From contig JABAKD010000025.1 in the NCBI GenBank assembly GCA_012845835.1, positions 6,458,319 through 6,522,318 on the forward strand: a stretch of DNA of 64,000 nt, in the 5' to 3' direction. The position numbers were made by a program, and so were the translations under genes. The notes beneath the pieces were generated by a model. That model ran no database searches, was not told where the DNA came from, and saw only the letters and a program-made list of their open reading frames with translations. Below, piece after piece: positions 33,901 through 43,994 of this stretch. The DNA comes from Undaria pinnatifida. Taxonomy: Eukaryota > Sar > Phaeophyceae > Laminariales > Alariaceae. Numbering within the stretch: position 1 is the stretch's first letter; every line of letters begins with the position of its first letter.

Positions 33901-34204
33901 TCCGTCAAGCGCCTGTGATTCAACCTCCGGGGACTGCACGCTTCTACTGGACGACGCGCTTACGGTTGCGAGCGTATTTCAGTCTCTTGTACCCTCATCC
34001 ACGTTCTCGGTTGCTCGGTCTCCCGAGCTCGATATCTGCGCTGGGCCTGGGCCTCCCATCAGGTTGTCCTGCCCCTCGTCCTGCTGAAGGGTCGGGGCGA
34101 GGCCCTCCATCCTTGCTCGTTCCTCCCGACAACTGTTGCATTCGACGATGTTCACCCTTCAGCACAGCAACCTAGATAAGAGAGGATAACAGAGAGAGAA
34201 AAAA

Positions 34205-34540
34205 CAAATACAACGTGACGACTCTCTCACGTCCCTTGCCCTCTGCTCCGGTCCTCTTCAGCTCGTGCAGGGCCTCGCCCGTTAGCTACCTTCTCTTGGC
34301 TATTGGCTGCACTGATCTCCCGCTTCACACCGCTTTACAGTTGCTTGTTGGTATCTGACCTCTCGATGATATTTTCTCATAATTATCCGGAACTTTCGTT
34401 TTTTATATTATATCCCGTACCAAAAATCCTGCTACCCTACATTGGAAACCCCGAGGTTTTCCCGTGTTGTTCTACTGTTTTACCTTTCAACCCGCTACCC
34501 TAAACACCAGGTTTCCCCAACGATAACCTTCCGAATGGAT
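34205..34540 (-). repeat. 5' repeat (A1) of DIRS-like copy B
   Basis: Outer 5' end of copy B (reverse complement starts AGGTTATCGTTGGGGAAACC). Direct repeat of 28120-28430. A SINE fragment abuts it at 34545. Confidence 0.8.
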
Positions 34541-34544
34541 TTGT

Positions 34545-34735
34545 TTAGCACAGATTGACTTGTGGAATGCGCAAGAGCGTGCGTTAGCAACACTTGATGA
34601 AAAATCGACAAGCCGTTGGGCCGCTGAACCCTATGCGCGTGAAAAAATTGAAGGCGAAAACCGGGGTATATAAGGGACGACACCTATGACCACGGCTTGT
34701 CCAGAACCTGGAAAACAGAAGAGTGTGAAAAAAAT
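34545..34735 (+). mobile_element. tRNA-derived SINE, 5'-truncated
   Basis: Contains only the SINE body and 3' end (GACTTGTGGAATGCGCAAGA; CCTATGACCACGGCTTGTCC; A-rich end near 34726-34735). The tRNA-like head is missing. A full SINE follows within 25 bp in the same orientation. Confidence 0.8.
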
Positions 34736-34759
34736 GTATAAATAAACATTTTTGTCGCT

Positions 34760-35052
34760 GGTCGCCCCGGTGGCGTGTGTACGTAGTACATCAGGTCAGT
34801 TTCGTGAGTTCGAACCCCCCTGAGTGCATACTCGCATGAATTCGTGGGAAGTTATTCATGCGCAAAAACTGACTTGCGGAAACCGCGAGAGCGTGAGTTA
34901 GAAACATTCGATGAACGTCGACGGGCGTTGGGATCGCCAAACCTTATGCGCGATACAAATTGAAGGCAAGAACCGGGGGGAAGAAAGGGTGACACCTGCG
35001 ATCACGGCTTTCCCAGAGGCTGGAAAGTGGAAGTTTGCCAAAAAAAGAAAAG
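34760..35052 (+). mobile_element. tRNA-derived SINE, full length
   Basis: Head GGTCGCCCCGGTGGCG at 34760, B-box-like GAGTTCGAACCCC near 34807-34819, body GACTTGCGGAAACCGCGAGA, and 3' part GCGATCACGGCTTTCCCAGA. An A-rich tail ends near 35052. With the truncated copy upstream it forms a tandem SINE pair. Confidence 0.85.
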
Positions 35053-35099
35053 ACCAACCAGATCAAGATCATAGAATAGTAAACATTACCAGGCAGATG

Positions 35100-36345
35100 A
35101 TACGCACATATTGAAATGTCCCGCCCCCCCCAACCCTCCCCCTCCCCCGATCCCTCTTGTTCAAAAAAACCTCACCCCTTCCCCCCCCCCCCCCTTCCGC
35201 CTTGTTTGTTCAAACGCCCCACTCACAATCGAAATCGGCCAGAGTAATAAACACCTATACGCAGTTGATATCACGTCATTATCTTTCTGACCATCCATGA
35301 CGTAGTTTTCATTGTTCCCCCCCACCCCCCTCAACCCCCCCTCCAACGCCCCCTCCTTTCCAACCACCCGCACGATAGCCTAGACCTAAAACCACGCGTA
35401 TATAACAAGCCCCTACATATCTTTGATCTCACAGCCGGAGTGTGTATTTGAATAATATTTGTGACCTAAACCTCCTAAGAACCCCCCCCCCCCCCTCTCC
35501 CCTTCTCGCTCTCCCTTGCTCAAGCGCCCCACCTAATATCGAAATCCGCCAGATTAAAAAACACTTCACGCACTGGATATCACCTCATTATATTTCTAGA
35601 GCCATCCGTGCCGCTGCTTCCCCCCTCTTCCCCCGCCCCCACCCCCCACCTCCCCACCCCCCCACCCCATCCCACCCCTACCACCTCGAACACTCTGCCC
35701 TCTCTCTACTCACTGATTGTACGACCTACCCGAGGATATACATGATAAACTGATGCATTATTTCCAATACCGTCACATTTATCCCCTCAAAATAATGTTT
35801 AGTTTCCACGCACAGATTGAGCTGCCCCACACGCCCCAACCCCGCCCCAACCCCCCCCCCCTATGAAAAACTGGTGAATTTTTTTTTTTTTCCAAAACCG
35901 TCAGATTCATCCCCTTACAAGGATTTATACCTTCCACACACGAACTTCCCGCCCGTCCGCCTCCCCCCCGCGCCCCTTCCCCCCCCCCTCCAACCCCGCT
36001 CGCTTTTGATCAATACCAGGCCCCCACGTCCTTCAAAACTCCGCCCCCCCCTCACCAGGTATTCGACTTACAGGATTCACTTGATAAATTGATGCATTTC
36101 CTTCCACAGCTGTCAGATTTTGTCCCCCTCAGAAACGGGTTTTATAGTTTCCGCGCACAGACTGACTAACATTACCCTGTTGACCCTGATAGCTACACTG
36201 TAGTTGCAAGGGGAGTCGCCGACCTATATCCATAATGAGGACACACAACCCGTAATACGCGCGATCGGAGTATCACACACAGCTTGCAAAGATGAGTTTC
36301 GACAAAATATTTTATGTCACAGCTGGAGTGTATTTTCATCTTTTA
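35100..36345 (-). repeat. F1 repeat array, inverted
   Basis: C-tract modules from 35107 onward (CTAGACCTAAAACCACGCGT; CACACGCCCCAACCCCGCCC), then the core (GGGGAGTCGCCGACCTATAT at 36210) and outer terminus (CACAGCTGGAGTGTATTTTC near 36320-36340). Its outer 380 bp are a direct duplicate of 43385-43840. Confidence 0.8.
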
Positions 36346-36384
36346 TAATATTTATTTATTTCAATTTGTATAGACTAGTGTAAT

Positions 36385-37663
36385 GTTGTTGTTGTTCTCA
36401 CATTAACTCGTATAGTCAAGTCCGTGGTCACAGGACAGGCTCCAGTCACTCTGGAGCTGAGGAATACCCCAGGGAAAACACACACACAACCCAAGGTGGT
36501 ACGCGCATATATCACAGCTGACGCAATTCATGCCTCCACCAGAAACATATAAAAGTGAAATCGGGAGTCAGTCTACGATGTGCCAGGTCCAGGCCGGTGC
36601 ATACGTCTCACTACTCACGCCTGGAGAAACCAAATATCCGATTGCCACCCAAGGAAGACTACCACACATATATTACACGTAGTATCTATCACTACGCATA
36701 CGCACGACAGGCATAAGTCAATTGGAGAAAAAGAAACAAAGAAAAGAAAAAAAGATAAAGGAAAGGAAAGAAAAGAGAAAAAAAACGAAACAAGACGAAA
36801 AGGCAAGCAAAGAGAAGAAAAAGTCAAGAAAAGCAAGAAAAAACAAGACAGGAAAGCAAGGAAAGAAGAAGAGAAAAAAAGAAAAAAAGAAATAGAAAAA
36901 GAAAAGAAAGAAAAATGTCATACTAGCAGACCCTAGGAACTGGCTAAGGATGGCATTGGACTAACAGAGGGTATCACGTCCATCATCAATGGCACCTGGG
37001 AGAGAACGCAACATGGCGAAGAAGTCAGGGCGGTCTTATGCTATCTTGTGATGGCCATTAGAAAGCCCACAACTTTCAATACGATGATGGCCAAACCCAG
37101 ATTTCAGTCTCTTGGGCATGACGCTCCCCCTTCCGCCCCTCCCCCCCTTCCTCCCTTTCCCCCTCCCCCCTCCCCCCCTCCCCCCCTCCCCCCCTCCCCC
37201 CTCCCCCCTCCCCCAGTCCCCTCCCCGCCCCCCCCCTTTCCCCCTCCCCCCGGCCGCTTAGAGATGCCAACGGTGGATGACGCTGCCGCAGCCTTTGCGC
37301 GTCGCTCTGCAGCTTTGCGTCTCTCCGTTTCATGCCAATTTCGCATGAACAACTCGGCTCCCTCCTCTACTCTTCGAAACCATCTGCCAGCCTTCTGAGC
37401 AGCCTTTCGCCATCCTTCGAATTTCAATCCAAAAACCGACATATCCTCCTTCAGATGATCCATCCAGTCTCTTGCCCCCCTGAGTAGCTTTTACCCCCAA
37501 CAAACTCCCCAAACATCACCCTCTGTGGCAGACGCTCCTCCCCCATGCGTGCCACGAATCCCGCAAACAAAATCCTCCGTTTGCGCACTATCACCTCAAC
37601 GCTCTCGGAATCTGTCTGGGCAAGCGCGTCGGCGTACGATAGGGTGTGGTCGTCGCGCTTCCG
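36385..37663 (-). mobile_element. LINE L-a, 5'-truncated, with 8-bp target duplication
   Basis: AGTGTAAT flanks the insertion at 36377-36384 and 37664-37671. The paralogous locus has the site once, empty, at 43846-43853. The element starts (minus strand, 5') inside the reverse transcriptase C-terminal region. Reading down: DDHTLSYADALAQTDSESVE, RKRRILFAGFVARMGEERLP, then FEGWRKAAQKAGRWFRRVEE. A C tract, a purine tract (36725-36915), the conserved tail and a short (AAC)n end follow. At least one frameshift separates the two coding blocks. Confidence 0.93.
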
Positions 37664-37814
37664 AGTGTAATATGAAAGTGTGATGGTAAAAATCATTGAA
37701 ATTACGACATTTTTGGTCTGTTCATATGGTAGTATTAGTTTGTTGAACTACGAATATACTGGAATATATCGATACATTTGATGCGATATCCAACACCCTC
37801 TCATATTATTATTT

Positions 37815-38075
37815 TAAGAATTCAAATTCGCTCCGGCTGTGAGATCTAATATTTTGTCGAACTCATCTTTGCAAGCTGTGTGTGATACGCCGATCGCGCG
37901 TATTACGGGTTGTGTGTCCTCATTATGGATATAGGTCGGCCACTCCCCTTGCAACTACAGTGTAGCTATCAGAAGGTCAACAGGGCGATGTTAGGCTGTC
38001 TGTGCGCGGAAACTATAAAACCCGTTTCTGAGGGGGACAAAATCTGACAGCTGTGGAAAGAAATGCATCAATTTG
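37815..38075 (+). repeat. F1 repeat, truncated by DIRS-like copy C
   Basis: Terminus TTCGCTCCGGCTGTGAGATC, then the core, ending at AATGCATCAATTTG. The duplicate at 43995-44260 continues past this point with F1 sequence. This copy instead passes into the 3' end of DIRS copy C. Together with 37664-37814 it duplicates 43846-44260. Confidence 0.85.
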
Positions 38076-38324
38076 TTTGATATCTTTCGAATTGCTTGGT
38101 TATTATTGTTTCTGTGACTTGGGAGGGAGAGCACCCCGAGAGACCAATCTACCGCAACCTACCTTGACGGTATTCCACTGGTGGTCTCTACTCTAAATCC
38201 CGTCTCTCCCTCCGTTAACCACTAGCCAGGTCCCAACCGAAACCCATGCAGTCTAAGACGACTGAGTCCCACCCACGGTACGATACGGTGGAAACTCCTC
38301 CAAACACGAGGTCGCCGAAGACTG

Positions 38325-39469
38325 CTACGGTTTCCCCCATATAGTGCCTTGGCCTGGCTGTCTCTGGCCCTTTCCTGCTACCGCTAGTTTGCGAGAGACT
38401 TGTCCTGCGTCCTCTACGCTATTGCGAGTGTATACCTTGTATACATCAGACTCCCAACGTCCTTCGCGCTGGATTACTCGCTCGGGCACGTCGCCTCCCG
38501 CCGCGAGCACGGACGCACCTCTTATACGGAGAGAGTGTAGTGCAAACTCATCGGGGCTGCGTCCCGACTGCGCCACAATCTCTCTCAACGCTCGCATCGC
38601 TTGGCCATATCCCCATACTCTCACTCCGTTGTCACTACGATACGAGGCGAGGGGGGCGCGTTCGGGAAGCGCGGGATACCGCGACAACAGATCCACCATG
38701 AGGGCAACGGCGCCGCCGCCGGTGCCCAAACCCGAACGCGGACCCCGCACCGCGGAACGTGTGCGCACGATGACGCTACCCGCTTGCCCCTGATCACCCT
38801 TGTGTCTTCGAAAGCGTACCTTCAAGCGATCGGCCCCGTGCCACCGCAATATATCTAACTGGCTCTCTCCAGCAAAGAATGCAACATCACTACGTGTAAG
38901 GCAGTGTGCGGCGTGCACGACGCCTGCTTCGCCCGCAAACACCTCGTCCGACTGCATAATGAAAAATAAAAAAAATGCCATACCCAAACAAAGCCTCAGA
39001 ACGCTACCACCACTGCCCCATGACGGGGCTAGGCTTTTCCCTGCCCACAGCATCTCCCATGACACCGGGAGGCGTACGGGGCGGGCTGTTCCCGCGAGCG
39101 TGTGTGAACGTGAAATCTCTTTTAACGCGCTCTTCAACAAAGACGACTTTGTAGGAAGCTCAAGACCCAAACCCACCCGGTGAAAATACTGTACGGCGGC
39201 AAGTTTACCAGAAATGGTCCCCACTTGGTTCCCTTCAGATGCGGCACACCACGCCGCGAAATCGACCAGGGCCCATATCAGGCGCTTTCTGACTCCCCTG
39301 GTTCAAGATATGACTCGCTACCTATCCGCTCACGAAATTTTAACCAAGACCGGAAGCCTGAGCCATAAGTGCGTTCAGACGAGCCCGCAACTGACTGCCG
39401 GATGTACTGGACGCTAAAATCCCGGTACATAGACCCGCACCCGCTTGCCCTAGGTCCTGCTCCTGCCAC
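38325..39469 (-). pseudogene. Tyrosine recombinase of DIRS-like copy C
   Basis: The long frame 39224-38325 (299 codons) holds the catalytic domain: FRRHKGDQGQAG (lysine), HSLRIRG (38537-38517), GRWESDVYKVYTRN (tryptophan and tyrosine, near 38430-38460). At the position of the first catalytic arginine the sequence reads IMQSDEVFA (CAG, 38952-38954), where copies A and B have LRASELFA. One CGG-to-CAG transition would explain it. The N-terminal core-binding part (YIRQSVAGSSERTYGSGFRS) lies upstream at 39469-39278 in another frame. One frameshift near 39275 therefore separates the two, and this start overlaps the RNase H frame by 130 nt. It is probably inactive despite the long frame. Confidence 0.85.
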
Positions 39470-40140
39470 GCGATATCAGGACGACAATTGCGGAGAGTGG
39501 AAGGGATGGATGCGCGATCCCATCGGGAGATCCCGTCAGCGAGGGTGTTCTTTACCCCTTTCACGTGCCGCGCGCGGAAACACCACCCGCTACGCACTTC
39601 TGGCCATCCGAGCATTCGCATCAACGCCCCTGACCTTGGCTCTCTACCCGCGCGACACTGGTTGATCCAGTGTATTGCTGATTGGTTGTCTCCGCGCATT
39701 AGAATACTCTGGCGATCGTACTCAGGTTTTGCGCCTGCATGCACTACGAAAGCCCACGCAGTGACCACCATGCCTAGTAACTCTAGTACGTTTATCGACA
39801 GGTCATCTCTTCCGCATACGCGCTGTCGAAGACGTCTACGTACCCCTTCGTCAGAATCCATCCCTCACCACGCCCCCGACTCTAGGCAATACCCCCCCAT
39901 AGCGTCGCCGGACGCGTCGGACCAATGAGTTCGAACGGGGGGTTGCAGGAAAAAACTATACACGGGTGCGTGTAATGCACCCCTTCTGTTCTGCAGTGCG
40001 CCTCCCACGAGCAGCCGCCGGAACGTAACGTCGGAATGAAATTCTGGCGTTAGCATGAGGGTTGTGCGTGTAGAGGGCCGCCGCATCTTGAGGTTGTCCC
40101 TCCACGGCCTACTTGCCGACAGTCCTAATTGATTGAGCAT
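39340..40140 (-). pseudogene. RNase H of DIRS-like copy C
   Basis: HWSDASGDAMGGYCLESGAW (40140-39865 frame) gives the first catalytic aspartate. The next frame (39861-39340) has INVLELLGMVVTAWAF with the glutamate, MRGDNQSAIHWINQCRAG with the second aspartate, and ARHVKGVKNTLADGISRW with the last. A break near 39863 separates the two frames. The enzyme would remove the RNA template strand during retrotransposition. Confidence 0.85.
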
Positions 40141-41414
40141 GCGACGGACGAAAAAACCTGCCGGTCCGAACTACTTCGCAAACGTGCAACAACTTCCCGG
40201 TTAACGACCGCAGCTCGACCTCCGAGGCCGACACGCGGTCGTTCGGCCACTGGCGCAGCAAGTCACGAAGTTGAACGAGTTTGGCAGGTGGCAACGTTAT
40301 CGTCATACCTACCGTATCAATCTCCCAACCTAGAACCTCGAGCTTGGTGTCCCAACACGTCACTATACGAGCCGCCAAGAGAGGCGGGTCCGTCTCGTGC
40401 CGGTTACCGAACAAGCGGAAGTGGTCTGATGCGAGCGACGCCGACGCCAGCAAACACCAAACACCCCCCGTCAACCGTTGAACCTCGACCGAGATTGCGT
40501 CGTCGACGTAGAATCGGACGAAAAAAGGATCTCCATCCCGCCCCCTTCCCCCGGTGGAACTCTACATGCATGAGGGAGCGGGGAAGGCCGCTCCGCTACG
40601 GCTGCCGGCCGGACCACTACGTGGGCGGTCGCTGCTCGGCCCTGCGCCGTCACTACTGCGTCAAGAAATGTTGTGTTGACGTGTGCATGCTCTAGTGCCG
40701 ACGCGAACAGGCACCAGAAGCCGGGGAGTTACGCCACCCGAACTGCAAACGCCGGTCCACAACCACCATCCCGTCAAACACATACCCAAACGTCGGCGAA
40801 CGCCCGAACTCAACAGCAACTTGCCTGAAAGCGCTGGCCACATCCATCTTACTAAGAACAATGCGGGCGTCCCTACCGAATTTTCGCCGAAGGAATAAAA
40901 TGCGCCATATCACATCGCGCAGCACATGGCCTAGTTTACAAGGTGGTGCTGTCGCAAAATCCGTGTCTGAGTTCACTCCCGGCCCCGACGAATGGCTGGA
41001 AAAGGTCAAAGAATGAATTATGCGAATTTTGGACGTGGACGCCACGACACCTAATGGAGATAAACGCAGGCCGGGGATAGACGCCGCAGCCTGTAAAGGG
41101 AAAACAAACACGTGCCCAAACTTTACATCTTGACCGATTTTCGTGAGAATCTGGTCGATATACGGCTCGACGCTGCTGTGGTTAGAGTATGCAAGCCCAG
41201 CTTCGATGTTCTCAACCCCGCCAACATGCACCGGCGCACCGTGTTCCGCAACATACACCAACTGGTCGACGTCCGGGAAACCTTTAATGTCTCCGAACCA
41301 CTTCTGAATCATAGGTGCGTTTAGACGGTGCAGTGGTAACGCTACATCGAGATCCCGCATGCCTTCAAAGCTACCACCGTTGTACCGAAAAAAGCCCAAA
41401 GTATGCGTCTGCAA
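40110..41414 (-). pseudogene. Reverse transcriptase of DIRS-like copy C
   Basis: First frame (41414-40692): a conserved N-terminal block, STSKIRIIHSLTFSSHS, ARIVLSKMDVASAFRQVAVE, and VVVDRRLQFGWRNSP. A shift at ~40725 moves the next block (PGFWCLFASALEHAHV) to another frame. A second shift precedes RFYVDDAISVEVQ, whose YVDD codons are 40499-40510 and intact. The connection region LEVLGWEIDTVGMTITLPPA (40474-40109 frame) follows. The active-site aspartates survive, unlike copies A and B, but two or more frameshifts break the chain. Confidence 0.85.
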
Positions 41415-41940
41415 TGCCTCCCAATGTTAGCTTGAGGCAATCACGATCCCCCTCGGTCACCGACAAGTTCTCCCATGCCTCTAAGCAACGTTTCAAACTT
41501 CCGACCACACCTGATCCGGATACAGGTTCCGACCCCGGGTGTACCAGCGGCGCCTCCCTCCTGGTAGCTGCAGCTCGATGTCCTCCCAGAGTTGGCCCCG
41601 CGGGTGAGCGGAGCCCGCACCCCTACGGATTGCTAGGTACAGCGGCAGTGCGAGCTGTCGAACCACCCTGTGCCATTGTTTGTCCCCTGGCTTGCGTGCC
41701 GGTTTGTGAGACCCCCCGGCTCCCGCGCTAGGAGCGCGAGATCCATCGGATGCTGCAGCGCTGCCGCTGCGGTACTTCTTCGCGGAGTCGTGAAGGAATG
41801 CACATTGCGGGAAACGGCAACCCTCCTTTTTGGCCCAACCGAAACAGTGCCTCGCCGTCTGCGTCTTCGCCCGCTTCGCCGCCGACGGGCCGCTTCTTGC
41901 CGAACTTGACGTGCCGCCCGCGGATGACTATCATACCACC
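41415..41940 (-). pseudogene. gag-like remnant with CCCH zinc finger, copy C
   Basis: The frame running down from about 41940 contains HCFGWAKKEGCRFPQCAFLH (41849-41790). This is a C-x7-C-x4-C-x3-H pattern typical of CCCH zinc fingers, which bind RNA. It continues to WHRVVRQLALPLYLAIRRG and a stop near 41515. RT-side sequence begins downstream. A CCCH finger in the capsid-like protein, in place of the retroviral CCHC knuckle, is also suggested in copies A/B. No start codon can be fixed. Confidence 0.6.
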
Positions 41941-42011
41941 CGTATATAACAACAATTTTTATATATACATTATATACCACCTGTATATAACAATTAATAT
42001 ATACACATTAG

Positions 42012-42414
42012 ATATATTATAAAAATAAATATACACTCCAGCTGTGAGATCGAAGATTTCGTCGAACCTCATCTTTGCAAGCTGTGTGTGATACTCCGAT
42101 CGCGCGCATTACGAGTTGTGTGTCCTCATTAAGGATATAGGTCGGCGACTCCCCTTACAGCTACAGTGTAGCTATCAGGGTCAACAGGATGATTTTAGTC
42201 AGTCTGTGCGCGAAAACTATAAAACCCGTTTCTGAGGGGGACAAAATCTGACAGCTGTGAAGGGAAAGCGGGGGCCTGGTTTTGATCAAAAGCGAGCGGG
42301 TTTGGAGGGGGGCGGGGGGGGGGGGGGGGGGGAAGGGGCAATTTGTGCATGTAAGCTATAAATCCTTTCGACGGGATAAATCTGACGGTTTTGGCACCAG
42401 TATATTATTGGGGG

Positions 42415-42450
<36 letters not shown>

Positions 42451-42510
42451 CTTAATATGTGCCTGGAAACTATACATTATTTCGAGGGGATAAATGTGAC
42501 ATTTTTGGAA
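42012..42510 (+). repeat. F1 repeat
   Basis: Terminus ATACACTCCAGCTGTGAGAT at 42030, core, deletion of the middle of the first module (GAAGGGAAAGCGGGGGCCTG at 42260), then G tracts at 42307-42331 and 42416-42446. It ends within a module at ACATTTTTGGAATATATATA. Confidence 0.85.
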
Positions 42511-43384
42511 TATATATACCGGTTCGTAACCTGGTCGTATCCCAAATATACTTTGAACCATCGAATGCGGAGAACCTGGTACCAGGGATACATTCTACCT
42601 GGTACGCATCAAGTGTCCTTCCAACCCACGTTCGACCCCGTCCGAATTTATATATTTATTCGTATATATATATATATATTCTTTTCTTCTTTTTCTTTCC
42701 GACTCCGGTTCATCCATTTAATAGACGCTGCCGGAACTTACATCCGGTTCATCTAGCACTTGAGTTGTCGTGCATACGCGATGAATACATGATGACGATG
42801 ACCAATATTTCAGCGATTGACACGTAATTTTCGCATCAGATTCATGACCATTCTTACCATGGTCTGCGTATTGTGATATATTCGGTACCATACCTGTGGT
42901 ATAGATATATACACACGTACGATGATTCGCGACTTGTCAGATCACATCTTCTGCTGTACCAGGTACTCGTACTACACAGCGACGGCTGCATCATTCGATC
43001 CCACCTAAAAACCATGACCCATCGATTGTACGCGAAACATGTGAAGCCGTGATACCTGCGGTCGCACGCAACGGCGTGGCGATCGCCTCTCTCGACTTCC
43101 CATACAGAATTAACCCGACGCCTGTCTCGACGGAGACTAGGTGTGGGTATTCTGTCTTTGGTTTCTCAATTCGAGCATGAATGGGGTACATACTAACAAC
43201 CTATATAGGTCAACGCCCGTCTCAACGGAAACTGGGTAAGCATTTAACCCGCACCAAAGCCTGATATTCTGTATCTGACTTCTTCATTAAATCGAGCCCA
43301 CCTGAGACCATGACCCATCGATTGTACGCAAAACATGCGAAGCCGTGATACCGGCGGTCGCATACAGTAATAAAAGGAGGGTTG
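42511..43384. other. Interval with a local duplication, no supported gene
   Basis: CCATGACCCATCGATTGTAC occurs at 43012-43031 and 43309-43328, each followed by CGTGATACC(T/G)GCGGTCGCA. TCTCGACGGAGACTAGGTGT (43124) is echoed by TCTCAACGGAAACTGGGTAA (43218). This indicates duplicated, partly degenerate units of ~100-300 bp. An (AT)n run lies at 42665-42680. No gene is supported. Confidence 0.6.
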
Positions 43385-43853
43385 ACGCCTCCCCCCCGCG
43401 CCCCTTCCCCCCCCCCTCCAACCCCGCTCGCTTTTGATCAATACCAGGCCCCCACGTCCTTCCAAACTCCGCCCCCCGCTCACCAGGTGTTCGACGTACA
43501 GGATTCACTCGCCCCCCTCCAAACCCGCTCGCTTATGATCAAAACCAGGCCCCCGCTTTCCCTTCACAGCTGTCAGATTTTGTCCCCCTCAGAAACGAGT
43601 TTTATAGTTTCCGCGCACAGACTGCCTAACATCACCCTGTTGACCCTGATAGCTACACTGTAGTTGCAAGGGGAGTCGCCGACCTATATCCTTAATGAGG
43701 ACACACAACCCGTAATACGCGCGATCGGAGTATGACACACAGCTTGCAAAGATGAGTTTCGACAAAATATTTTATCTCACAGCTGGAGTGTATTTTCTTT
43801 TTTTATATTGTTTATTTATTTATTTTTTTTCAATTTGTATAGACTAGTGTAAT
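43385..43853 (-). repeat. F1 repeat, inverted, with the empty LINE target site
   Basis: Direct duplicate of 35960-36384 with a local rearrangement near 43508-43560. It ends with CAATTTGTATAGACTAGTGT and the single AGTGTAAT that is duplicated around the LINE at 36.4-37.7 kb. Confidence 0.85.
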
Positions 43854-43994
43854 ATGAAAGTGTGATTGTAAATATCATTGAAATTACGATATTTTTGGTC
43901 CGTTCATATGGTAGTATTAGTTTGTTGAACTACGAATATACTGGAATATATCGATACATTTGATGCGATATCCAACACCCTCTCATATCATTAT

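Larger units (their letters stand above)
27219..34540 (-). mobile_element. DIRS-like retrotransposon copy B
   Basis: Inverted partner of copy A with the same order on the minus strand: 5' repeat (34540-34205), gag-like region, reverse transcriptase-RNase H, recombinase, 3' complex with internal repeat and satellite. From 31340 down to 27255 it is nearly identical to copy A 15390-19468, including stop codons and the CMDN lesion. Upstream of 31340 it diverges strongly. Beyond 27255 it extends ~35 bp further than copy A. A ~60-bp block there (27219-27284) imperfectly repeats 28430-28490. Confidence 0.85.
38080..41940 (-). mobile_element. DIRS-like retrotransposon copy C, distinct lineage
   Basis: Minus-strand order: CCCH-finger gag remnant, reverse transcriptase, RNase H, tyrosine recombinase, then a 3' region with an imperfect inverted repeat (GGGAGGGAGAGC at 38121 versus CTCTCCCTCC near 38205). 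Protein blocks align with copies A/B but are only distantly similar. No second copy of its ends is visible in the window, so terminal repeats cannot be defined. There is no methyltransferase domain between RNase H and recombinase. Confidence 0.8.
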
